Assembly (NCBI RefSeq): GCF_014203605.1
Contig: NZ_JACHJJ010000002.1
Location: 186,001 to 250,000 of the forward strand
From: Thiemannella venezuelensis
Lineage (GTDB): Bacteria; Actinomycetota; Actinomycetes; Streptosporangiales; Streptosporangiaceae
Length of the DNA: 64,000 nucleotides
Direction: 5' to 3'
Under the pieces are notes generated by a model, which saw only the letters and a list, made by a program, of their open reading frames with translations, had not been told where the DNA came from and searched no databases. Shown piece after piece: positions 18,378-25,369 of this stretch (positions are counted from its first letter, which is position 1; each line of letters opens with the position of its first letter). A program made the translations under genes and the position numbers.

Positions 18378-18992
18378 GTGATCAGATCTCGTACGGCGGC
18401 CGCCCTCGCGACCGTCGCCCTGCTGTCGGCGGGATGCGCCGCCACCGGGAACGAAGCGGCCGGTCCGGCCCGGGGCGACGGGTCGCCGCCCGCGGATTCC
18501 GCGCCCGCTCCGGCCGCCACGCCCGCTCCCGCCACCGCGAGCGGTTCCGGCGAGCGGCCGGAACCGGCGGCCTCGAGGGCCCCCGTCCCGGAGGCGCTGG
18601 CGTTCACCGCGAAGACGCTGTCCGGCGAGACCTTCGAGGGGGCGAGCCTGGCGGGCAGACCGGTGGTCTTCTGGTTCTGGGCGCCGTGGTGCCCCAACTG
18701 CCGTTCGGAGGCGCCCGCCGTCAAGGCCGCGGCGGAGAAGTACGGCGACGTCGCCTTCGTCGGGGTCGCGAGCCTCGACACCGAGGCCGCGATGAAGGAG
18801 TTCGTCCGGAGCACCGGGACCGGGACCGTCACGCATCTCTCCGACGAGAAGGGCGCGGTGTGGACCAGGCTGGGGGTCAGCCGGCAGTCCACGTTCGTGT
18901 TCATGAAGCCGGACGGCTCGGCGGAGAAGGCCCCGGGCCCGATGGACTCGGGCGAGCTGAACGGGCACGTCGAGAAGCTGCGCGCCGGATAG
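18378..18992 (+). CDS. TlpA-like thioredoxin-fold lipoprotein
   Basis: 204 residues from GTG 18378, preferred over 18354 because TACGCT lies 6 nt upstream (leaderless promoter) and a lipoprotein signal follows at once (IRSRTAAALATVALLSAGC, lipobox LSAGC). An Ala/Pro-rich linker leads to a redoxin domain (about 75-204) with the active site FWFWAPWCPNCRSEAPAVKA (CPNC). It should act outside the membrane as a thiol-disulfide reductase or oxidase, receiving electrons from the CcdA-like protein encoded directly after it (1-bp overlap). Confidence 0.9.
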   Translation: MIRSRTAAALATVALLSAGCAATGNEAAGPARGDGSPPADSAPAPAATPAPATASGSGERPEPAASRAPVPEALAFTAKTLSGETFEGASLAGRPVVFWFWAPWCPNCRSEAPAVKAAAEKYGDVAFVGVASLDTEAAMKEFVRSTGTGTVTHLSDEKGAVWTRLGVSRQSTFVFMKPDGSAEKAPGPMDSGELNGHVEKLRAG

Positions 18993-19864
18993 TGCCCGCC
19001 GACCTGCCGCTCGCACTGGCGCTCGCCGCGGGCACGGTCGCGGCCTTCAACCCGTGCGGCTTCGCGATGCTCCCGGCGTACCTCACCATGCTGATCGTCG
19101 ACGACGGCGCCGGCGGCGGAACAGGCGGAGCCGTACGGCGCGGCCCGATGGCGCGGGCGGTACTGCTGTCGGCCGCGATGACCGCCGGATTCGTCACCGT
19201 CTTCGGCCTGTTCGGACTGGTCGTCACCCTGCTGGCCGTCTCCGTCGGGCGGTACCTGCCGTGGGTGACCGTCGTGATCGGGGCCGCTCTCGCCGGGCTG
19301 GGCCTGCGGCTGCTGAGCGGCAGGGAGTTCCTGGTGCGCGTGCCTGGGCTCGGCGGCGGCCGGGTGGCCGCCTCCCCGGTCGCGCTGTACGGCTACGGGC
19401 TGTCCTACGCGGTGGCCTCCCTGTCCTGCACCGCCGGGCCGTTCCTCGCGGTCACCTCGGCCTCCCTGACCGGCGGCGGCGTTCTGGGCGGCCTGGCCGT
19501 CTTCGCCGCCTACGCGGCCGGCATGGGTGCGGTCGTCACCCTGCTCTCGCTGGCCGTGGCGCTGGCGCACGGCGCGGCGGTCGCCCGGATGCGCCGCGTC
19601 CTGCCCCACGTGCCGCGGATCAGCGGAGGTCTCCTGCTGCCGGCCGGGCTGTACGTCGCCTACTACGGCTGGTACGAGCTCCGCGTTCTCGCGGGCTCGT
19701 CCGCCGACGATCCGATCGTGGGCGCGGTGACGGCCGTGCAGGGCGCGGTCGCCGCCGGGGTCGAGGCGCTCGGCGCGGGAGGGATCGCCGCCGTGCTCGC
19801 CGTTCTCGTCCTCGGCGCGGTGGCTCTGCGCCGGGTACGGCGGGGCGCCCGGCCCCGCCGGTGA
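18992..19864 (+). CDS. CcdA-family cytochrome c biogenesis/thiol-transport membrane protein
   Basis: 290 residues from GTG 18992, the last base of the upstream stop. About seven TM helices. The two reactive cysteines are in place: AAFNPCGFAMLPAYLTMLI in helix 1 and VASLSCTAGPFLAVTSASLT in helix 4. CcdA/DsbD-beta proteins carry reducing equivalents from cytoplasmic thioredoxin across the membrane to partners such as the adjacent TlpA-like lipoprotein. The pair may serve protein disulfide repair or haem and copper protein maturation. Confidence 0.9.
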   Translation: MPADLPLALALAAGTVAAFNPCGFAMLPAYLTMLIVDDGAGGGTGGAVRRGPMARAVLLSAAMTAGFVTVFGLFGLVVTLLAVSVGRYLPWVTVVIGAALAGLGLRLLSGREFLVRVPGLGGGRVAASPVALYGYGLSYAVASLSCTAGPFLAVTSASLTGGGVLGGLAVFAAYAAGMGAVVTLLSLAVALAHGAAVARMRRVLPHVPRISGGLLLPAGLYVAYYGWYELRVLAGSSADDPIVGAVTAVQGAVAAGVEALGAGGIAAVLAVLVLGAVALRRVRRGARPRR

Positions 19865-19903
19865 CGCCCGCCGACCGTGATCGGCCCGGCGGCGCCTGCC
19901 CGC

Positions 19904-20518
19904 TCAGCGCAGGGCCGCGAACCAGCGTCCCGCCTCCCGCCAGTGGTCGGCCGTGCCGAACCCGCCGGCCAGGGCCAGGCGGACGAGGTCGGTCACCGAG
20001 ACCGTGGCCCACCCGAACCAGCCGCCGACGGCGCCGTCGCGGCGGAGCCGTAACCGCTCGACGCGGCTCCGCGTGCCGGGCGCTTCGGCCTCGACGACGA
20101 CCCGGCCGCCGGGCCGCACCAGCTCCCGGATCCTGCGCAGCAGCGCCGCCGGGTCGCCGCCGATGCCGATGTTGCCGTCGGCGAGCAGCGCGGTCGCCCA
20201 GGCTCCGCCGCCGGGCACGTCGCCGAAGACGTCCCGCAGCAGGGCGAACCCTCCGGCCCGGCGGGTCAGGTGGACGGCGTGCGGGGTGACGTCGATGCCC
20301 AGGGCGGGAACGCCCCGCCGGGCGAGGGCGACGGTGAGCCGCCCCGGTCCCGAGCCGACGTCCAGCGTGGGACCGGAGCACCGGGACAGGATCGACTCGT
20401 CGCCGTCGATCGGCTCCATCCAGCGGGCCGCCTCCAGCGGCCTGCGGGTCCCGTCGACGTACTCGATCTCGGTCGCCGCTCCGGCGAGGGAGGCGGCGTA
20501 GAGCTCTCCCACCATCAC
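19904..20518 (-). CDS. Class I SAM-dependent methyltransferase
   Basis: 204 residues. The SAM-binding motif PTLDVGSGPGRLTVALARRG is followed by an acidic motif II (ALGIDVTPHAV), then ATALLADGNIGIGGDPAALL and GGRVVVEAEAPG. No TM helix. The start overlaps the upstream DUF2064 gene (ATGA), placing it third in a minus-strand operon with a GT2 and a DUF2064 protein. In comparable clusters this gene is present but its substrate is uncharacterised. Confidence 0.87.
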   Translation of the reverse strand: MMVGELYAASLAGAATEIEYVDGTRRPLEAARWMEPIDGDESILSRCSGPTLDVGSGPGRLTVALARRGVPALGIDVTPHAVHLTRRAGGFALLRDVFGDVPGGGAWATALLADGNIGIGGDPAALLRRIRELVRPGGRVVVEAEAPGTRSRVERLRLRRDGAVGGWFGWATVSVTDLVRLALAGGFGTADHWREAGRWFAALR

Positions 20519-21186
20519 GGGGCCCCCGCTCCCGTGACGGCGGCTCCGGGCCGGGCCCCGGCCCCGGTCACGGCCCGGAGCGCGGCGGCGAACCGGGAGC
20601 CGGGCGCCCCGGCCGCGATCCGGAGGGCGTCGTCCGCGGTGTCCACGTCGTCCAGCTCCGGCATGACCGCCACCGTCAGCCCGGCCCCGCGCAGGCGCGC
20701 GAGCTGGACGGCCCCCGTGTCCGGCCGGGACATGGGCACGCCGAGCAGCAGGGCGGGGTCGGGGCGGCGCAGGCCCAGCAGCCAGAAGCCGCCGTCGGCC
20801 GCCGGGCCGTACACCGCGTCACGGCCGTCCAGCGCGACGGCGGCGGCCCGCAGCAGGTCCGGGGAGACCTGTGGGGTGTCCATGCCGATCAGCACGGCGG
20901 GCTCCGGATGCAGCCGGAAGGCGTCGGAGAAGGCCGCGGCGAGCCGCTCGTCGAGGCCGGATCCGCGCTGAGGGATCACGGTGAACCCCTCGGGCAGCCA
21001 GGCCCCGGGGAGGCCGTCGAGGGCCAGGACCCGGTGCCGCACCGGGACGGCGACGACGGCGCGCAGGGTGTCCTCCAGCGCCGCGGCGGCCAGGCGCGCG
21101 GCCTGGCCGGGGGTGAACGGCGGGGTGAGACGGGTCTTGACCCGCCCCGCCACGGGCTCCTTGGCGATGACCACGATCTGCGTCAT
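20515..21186 (-). CDS. TIGR04282/DUF2064 glycosyltransferase-like protein
   Basis: 223 residues from the ATG at 21186. The opening VVIAKEPVAGRVKTRLTPPF is diagnostic of the DUF2064/TIGR04282 family (nucleotidyl- or glycosyltransferase-like fold, named from arsenosugar loci). The central IGMDTPQVSPDLLRAAAVAL and AVYGPAADGGFWLLGLRRPD fit too. The C-terminus is a low-complexity A/G tail. Overlaps both neighbours by 4 bp. The arsenosugar name should not be taken as function here, since no arsenic gene is nearby. Confidence 0.88.
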   Translation of the reverse strand: MTQIVVIAKEPVAGRVKTRLTPPFTPGQAARLAAAALEDTLRAVVAVPVRHRVLALDGLPGAWLPEGFTVIPQRGSGLDERLAAAFSDAFRLHPEPAVLIGMDTPQVSPDLLRAAAVALDGRDAVYGPAADGGFWLLGLRRPDPALLLGVPMSRPDTGAVQLARLRGAGLTVAVMPELDDVDTADDALRIAAGAPGSRFAAALRAVTGAGARPGAAVTGAGAP

Positions 21187-21875
21187 GCCGTCTCTCCCAC
21201 GGGCTCCTCCACGGGCTTTCCGGGGAGCCGTCCCATGACACGCCGCATGTCGCCGACGGCCCGCAGGGTCCCGCGCACCGTGCCGGTCACCTTGGACCGC
21301 CCGGCGCGGGGCAGGTAGTCCACCCGGGCCTCGCCGATCCGCCAGCCGGCCGCCGCGGCGCGCAGCACCGTCTCCAGCGGGTAGCCGAAGCGGCGGTCGG
21401 TCATCCCCAGCCCGAGGAGGCCGCCGCGCCTGGCCGCCCGCATCGGGCCGAGGTCGTGCAGCCGGGCACCGGTGCGCCGCCGCAGGCGCGCGGCCAGTAC
21501 GGCGTTGCCCGCCCGCGCGTGCACCGGCCAGGAGGCACCGGGCCGCGGGACGCGCCGGCCGAGCATCAGGTCGCTCCAGCCCGCCCGGACCGGGTCGGCG
21601 ACGAGCGGCAGCTGGCGGGGGTCGAGGGAGGCGTCGGCGTCCATGAAGCACACGATGTCGGCGGTGGCGGCCAGCAGTCCGGCGTGGCAGGCCGCGCCGA
21701 ACCCGCGCCGGGGCTCGGTGACCACCAGCGCGCCGAGTCCGGCGGCGACCTCGGCGGAGCGGTCGGTGGAGCCGTTGTCGACCACGATCGGGCGGTAGCC
21801 GTACGGCATGCGCCCGAGCACCCAGGCGAGCGCGGACTCCTCGTCGAGGCACGGAAGCACCACGTCGATCTTCAT
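21183..21875 (-). CDS. Family 2 glycosyltransferase
   Basis: 230 residues from the ATG at 21875; a -10-like TACCGT ends 7 nt before it, so the longer start at 21908 is unlikely. GT-A fold: IDVVLPCLDEESALAWVLGR, then VVDNGSTDRSAEVAAGLGA, RGFGAACHAGLLAATADIV and the metal-binding CFMDADASLDP. The C-terminal region resembles dolichyl- or polyprenyl-phosphate sugar synthases but lacks TM helices. First gene of the minus-strand operon, divergent from a polytopic membrane protein that could use a lipid-linked sugar. Confidence 0.9.
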   Translation of the reverse strand: MKIDVVLPCLDEESALAWVLGRMPYGYRPIVVDNGSTDRSAEVAAGLGALVVTEPRRGFGAACHAGLLAATADIVCFMDADASLDPRQLPLVADPVRAGWSDLMLGRRVPRPGASWPVHARAGNAVLAARLRRRTGARLHDLGPMRAARRGGLLGLGMTDRRFGYPLETVLRAAAAGWRIGEARVDYLPRAGRSKVTGTVRGTLRAVGDMRRVMGRLPGKPVEEPVGETA

Positions 21876-21882
21876 GGCTCCG

Positions 21883-21961
21883 ACGGTAGACCGGACGGCA
21901 CCGGACAACCCTTACGAAGTGATGACATGGTCGGGGGGAGTTCGCAGCTCCGACCTACGGT
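21883..21961. promoter_or_regulatory. Divergent leaderless promoters for the GT2 operon and the membrane protein gene
   Basis: On the minus strand TACCGT (21888-21883) precedes the ATG at 21875 by 7 nt. On the plus strand TACGGT (21956-21961) precedes the GTG at 21968 by 6 nt. Neither gene has a Shine-Dalgarno at normal distance. The 92-bp gap therefore drives both halves of the cluster. Confidence 0.5.
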
Positions 21962-21967
21962 GAGAAA

Positions 21968-23320
21968 GTGATCGAAAGCTCCCGGCCCCGGGCCGGAAGG
22001 ACGGCCGGCCGTCTCGCGCCGGCGGTCTGGGCGGTCCTGGTCGCCGCGGCCTTCGCGGCGGGCGCGGTCCTGCACGGCCTCGGGGTGCTCGCCATCGATC
22101 ACCTGCCGCCGCTGCACGGCCACTTCCGCGTGCCGCCGATCACGCTGCTGCCCGCCGCCGCCTTCGCGGCCGTGGCGGTCACGCTGCTGCCGTCCCTGGT
22201 CATGCGGCAGGGCTTCGGGCAGGCGCTGGCCGTCGCGTACGGCTGCGCGCTGGTGTGGACGGTGCTGCTGGCGGTCTCGGCCGACGGGCTCGCGGAGCCG
22301 TTCACCCATCCGGAGGAGTACCCGGCGGTGCTGCCCGCGGTGGGCGGCGACCCGCTGGGCTGGCTGGCCGGTTTCACCGGGCGCCTGCCGGAGTACCCGA
22401 CCCACGTGCGCGGGCACCCGCCGCTGCCGGTGCTCGTCGTGTGGGCGCTCGCCGCGGCCGGGCTCCCGGGGCCGCTGCCGGCGGCACTGCTGGCCGTCGC
22501 CACCGGCTGCTCCGCCTCGGTGGCGATCGCGCTGACCGTGCGGCGGCTGGCCGGGGAGGAGGCGGCCCGCCGGGCGCTGCCGTACCTGGCGCTCACCCCC
22601 GCCTCCGTCTGGATCGCCACCAGCATGGACGCCTTCTTCGCCGGGGTGGGGGCGTGGGGCGTCGCCCTGCTGGTCCTCGGCCGGAGCGGGGCGGCGCGGG
22701 CCGCCTGCGCGGGTGCCGGGGGCGTGCTGCTGGGTGCGCTGCCGTACCTCAGCTACGGGCTGGTCCCCTACCTGCTGATCCCGGTGGCAGCCGCGGCGGT
22801 GGTCCGGCCGCCGCGGGCCGCCGTGCTCGCGGTCCTGGCCGGGGCCGCCGCGGTGACGGCCGCGTTCGCCGCCGGGGGCTTCCTCTGGCCCGCCGGGGTG
22901 CTGGCCACCCACGCGGAATGGGCCGCCGATCCCGGCGCGGCCCGGCCGTACCTGTACTTCCTGGTGGCGAACCTGGCCGTGCTGGCGCTGCTGACCGGTC
23001 CCGCCGCCGCCACCGGCCTGGCACGGCTCGCGTCCCGCACGGCACCCTCCCGCACGGCACCCTCCCGCACGGCGCCGGAAGGTCCGGCGGCTCCGGGCCG
23101 GGCCGCCGCGCGCGGTGTGGGGGCCGTGGTGGCCGCGGCCCTGGTGGCGGTGCTCGCCCTGGACGCCAGCGGGGTGACCCGGGGCGAGGTGGAGCGCATC
23201 TGGGTGCCCTACGCGCTCTGGATCGGCCCGGCCGCGAGCCTGGCGGGCGGCCGCCGCCCGCTCGCGGCCCAGGCCGTCACCGGGCTGCTGCTGCAGGGAC
23301 TGGTCGTCTCGCCCTGGTGA
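21968..23320 (+). CDS. Polytopic membrane protein, probable GT-C-type glycosyltransferase
   Basis: 450 residues and about 10-11 TM helices. The large loop after helix 3 (PLGWLAGFTGRLPEYPTHVR, then GHPPLPVLVVWALA) and the overall pattern resemble lipid-phosphate-sugar-using GT-C enzymes of actinomycetes, but no catalytic Asp-rich motif is obvious. A 15-bp tandem repeat encodes RTAPS copies in a cytoplasmic loop (about 23034-23073). Its cluster (GT2, DUF2064, methyltransferase, epimerase) supports a role in making or exporting a cell-surface glycoconjugate. Confidence 0.7.
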   Translation: MIESSRPRAGRTAGRLAPAVWAVLVAAAFAAGAVLHGLGVLAIDHLPPLHGHFRVPPITLLPAAAFAAVAVTLLPSLVMRQGFGQALAVAYGCALVWTVLLAVSADGLAEPFTHPEEYPAVLPAVGGDPLGWLAGFTGRLPEYPTHVRGHPPLPVLVVWALAAAGLPGPLPAALLAVATGCSASVAIALTVRRLAGEEAARRALPYLALTPASVWIATSMDAFFAGVGAWGVALLVLGRSGAARAACAGAGGVLLGALPYLSYGLVPYLLIPVAAAAVVRPPRAAVLAVLAGAAAVTAAFAAGGFLWPAGVLATHAEWAADPGAARPYLYFLVANLAVLALLTGPAAATGLARLASRTAPSRTAPSRTAPEGPAAPGRAAARGVGAVVAAALVAVLALDASGVTRGEVERIWVPYALWIGPAASLAGGRRPLAAQAVTGLLLQGLVVSPW

Positions 23321-23333
23321 GTCCGCCCGGAGG

Positions 23334-24359
23334 TCATCCCAGCGGGGCGGTGGAGAACTCCCGCATCCCCTCGGCGAACCCGATGGAGGCGCGGAAGCCG
23401 AGCTCCTCACGGGCCCGCTCGGGCGAGGCCGTGATGTGCCGCACGTCGCCGAGCCGGTAGCCGCCCGTGACCACCGGGTCGGGACCGCCGCGCTCGGACG
23501 CCAGGGCGGCGGCCATCTCGCCGACGGTGTGCGGGACCCCGCTGGCCACGTTGTAGGCGACCAGCCGTCCCGGTTCCCGCGCGCTCGACGCCGGGCCCGC
23601 CGCCAGGTCCGCCGCCGCCAGGTTCGCCTCCGCGACGTCGCGGACGTGGACGAAGTCGCGCCGCTGCCGCCCGTCCTCGAACACCCGGGGCGCCGCGCCC
23701 CGCTCCAGCGCCGACCGGAAGATCGCGGCCACGCCCGCGTAGGGGGTGTCGCGGGGCATCCGGGGCCCGTACACGTTGTGGTAGCGCAGGGCGACGGCCG
23801 TACCGCCGGTCTCGCGCGCCCAGCCCGCCGCCAGATGCTCCTGGGCCAGTTTGGTGGTGGCGTAGGCGTTGCGCGGGTCGGGCGGGGCGTCCTCGCCGAT
23901 CGCCGCGGGGTCCAGCGCCGCGCCGCACCGGGGGCAGCGAGGCTCGAACCGCCCCCGTTCGAGATCCCGTACGGCGCGCGGACCCGGCCGGACCCGGCCG
24001 TGCTCGGCGCAGTCGTAGGCGCCCTCGCCGTAGACCACCATCGAGGAGGCCAGCACCAGGCGGCCGACGCCGTGCCGGGCCATCGCCGCCAGGAGCACCG
24101 CCGTGCCGTACACGTTGACCGACGCGTAGTCCGGCAGATCGGCCACGTCCGCGCCGAGCCCGACCTTGGCCGCCTGGTGGACGACCAGGTCCATCCCGCG
24201 CAGCGGCCCGTCGAGCGCACGTCCGTCGCGGACGTCCCCGGCGGTCACCCCCGGGGCGGCCCGCAGGTCGAGGCCGGTCACCTCGTGCCCGGCCCGGCGG
24301 AAGGCGTCGGCCGCGTGGCCGCCGATGAACCCGGCGGCACCGGTGATCAGCACTCTCAT
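23334..24359 (-). CDS. NAD-dependent sugar-nucleotide epimerase/dehydratase with Cys-containing insertion
   Basis: 341 residues. Extended SDR: NAD motif RVLITGAAGFIGGHAADAFR, catalytic LVLASSMVVYGEGAYDC, and active-site Tyr-Lys NAYATTKLAQEHLAAGWARE. After the Ser loop there is an insertion with C-x(n)-CPRCGAALDP that could bind zinc; this is typical of a subgroup annotated as dTDP-L-rhamnose 4-epimerase-like. A leaderless start is likely (TAGCGT 7 nt upstream). Convergent with the membrane protein; it probably supplies a sugar nucleotide for the cluster. Confidence 0.9.
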   Translation of the reverse strand: MRVLITGAAGFIGGHAADAFRRAGHEVTGLDLRAAPGVTAGDVRDGRALDGPLRGMDLVVHQAAKVGLGADVADLPDYASVNVYGTAVLLAAMARHGVGRLVLASSMVVYGEGAYDCAEHGRVRPGPRAVRDLERGRFEPRCPRCGAALDPAAIGEDAPPDPRNAYATTKLAQEHLAAGWARETGGTAVALRYHNVYGPRMPRDTPYAGVAAIFRSALERGAAPRVFEDGRQRRDFVHVRDVAEANLAAADLAAGPASSAREPGRLVAYNVASGVPHTVGEMAAALASERGGPDPVVTGGYRLGDVRHITASPERAREELGFRASIGFAEGMREFSTAPLG

Positions 24360-24839
24360 CGGGCCGACGCTAACCGGGGGACGGAACCGGGGGAAGGCCG
24401 GGCGCGGTGACGTTCGCAGGCCGTAAGGACTCGGCGGCCCCGCGGAGCGGAAGGCGAAACGTTCTCACGGCCGTGGACGATCGGAGGCAGTGGCCCGGGC
24501 GGCAGCGGGGACTTCAGGGCATGACCATTAGTTGATGTTCTTTTACCTCTTTTGGGAGTAGGCCGTAACCGGCGGGCCGAGTTCTCTCCGGGGTGGATTT
24601 CTTTGCATTAAGTGCCAAATTTCGGTCTGGTTGGTGCTCATGTGGGGCAAGGTTCTGTTTTTTCAGCTGAGAATCGGGGAGAGAGACCTAATCTGGGGAC
24701 AGGCGAAACCCGATCCGGGGAAGATAGGCCGTGGCGCCGTTCGTGGAGCGGCCGGTCGGCCTCCTGGAGGAGGTCCCAGCAGGCGCCTGCCCGCCGTCCC
24801 CGTCGTTCAGCGCCGTTTCCTTCCGAGGAGAGTTCCGAT
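24360..24839. other. Long intergenic region without a convincing gene
   Basis: 480 bp. The first 120 bp are GC-rich spacer with the epimerase promoter. 24520-24730 is clearly AT-richer, so it should carry the promoter and a long leader for the Cys-rich gene at 24840. A 67-codon ORF from 24640 lacks a ribosome site and looks accidental. I checked for TPP, c-di-AMP and T-box core motifs by eye and saw none. Confidence 0.5.
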
Positions 24840-25160
24840 ATGAGCGATCACCACAGCCGGTGCGGAGAGTGTGGCGGCGTGCGGCCGGCACAGGACACCG
24901 CCGAGTACACCCGCGAACGGCTGCTGCTGATCGCCAAGGTCGGATTCTGCGCCTGCCGCGCGGCGACCGCGGACGACGGCCGGGCTCCCGCCGCGCAGGG
25001 GCGCGCCGGAGCCGAGGCCGTCGGCGTCAAGGTCGCCGAGGCCCCGGCCGCCGAGTCGCGGTCCGGCGAGCTGAAGGTCGGCGAGCTGAGGATCGGTGAG
25101 CCGAAGGCCGGGCCCAGGGTCGCCGAGACCCAGCCCGTCGGCTCCCGCGTCGCCGGTTGA
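24840..25160 (+). CDS. Small cysteine-rich protein of unknown function
   Basis: 106 residues from the ATG at 24840, behind a strong GAGGAGA site. The N-terminal part holds five Cys: CGECGG near residue 8, then VGFCACRAATAD near 40, separated by a charged helix (DTAEYTRERLLLIAKV), as in a small zinc-binding hairpin. The C-terminal 60 residues are repetitive Ala/Glu/Val-rich sequence (AEAP, KVGELRIGEPKAG). No signal peptide. The long AT-rich leader and strong ribosome site suggest good expression. Family not recognised. Confidence 0.6.
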   Translation: MSDHHSRCGECGGVRPAQDTAEYTRERLLLIAKVGFCACRAATADDGRAPAAQGRAGAEAVGVKVAEAPAAESRSGELKVGELRIGEPKAGPRVAETQPVGSRVAG

Positions 25161-25369
25161 GCCCCACGCCCGGCGTCGCCGGTTGAGCGGTGCGGCACCC
25201 GCCCCCGTCCCGGGGCCGGGTGCCGCGCTCTGTCGTGCCCTGCCGGGCTCCCGCGCTCCCGCCTGCCGCCGGTGTCCCTGAGGCCCGTCGGACGGAAGGA
25301 AGTCGTGTGCCCAAAACGGGACAAGGTGTGTATATTTTCCTTCAGTGAGTCCCATCTGAAGGAGGATTT

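Noticed and set aside
20515-21186. Arsenosugar biosynthesis gene
   Set aside because: The family name comes from other loci; no arsenic methyltransferase or other ars gene is present.
24640-24843. 67-codon ORF before the Cys-rich gene
   Set aside because: No ribosome site, composition becomes R/P/G-rich as in shadows, and it overlaps the strong start of the next gene.
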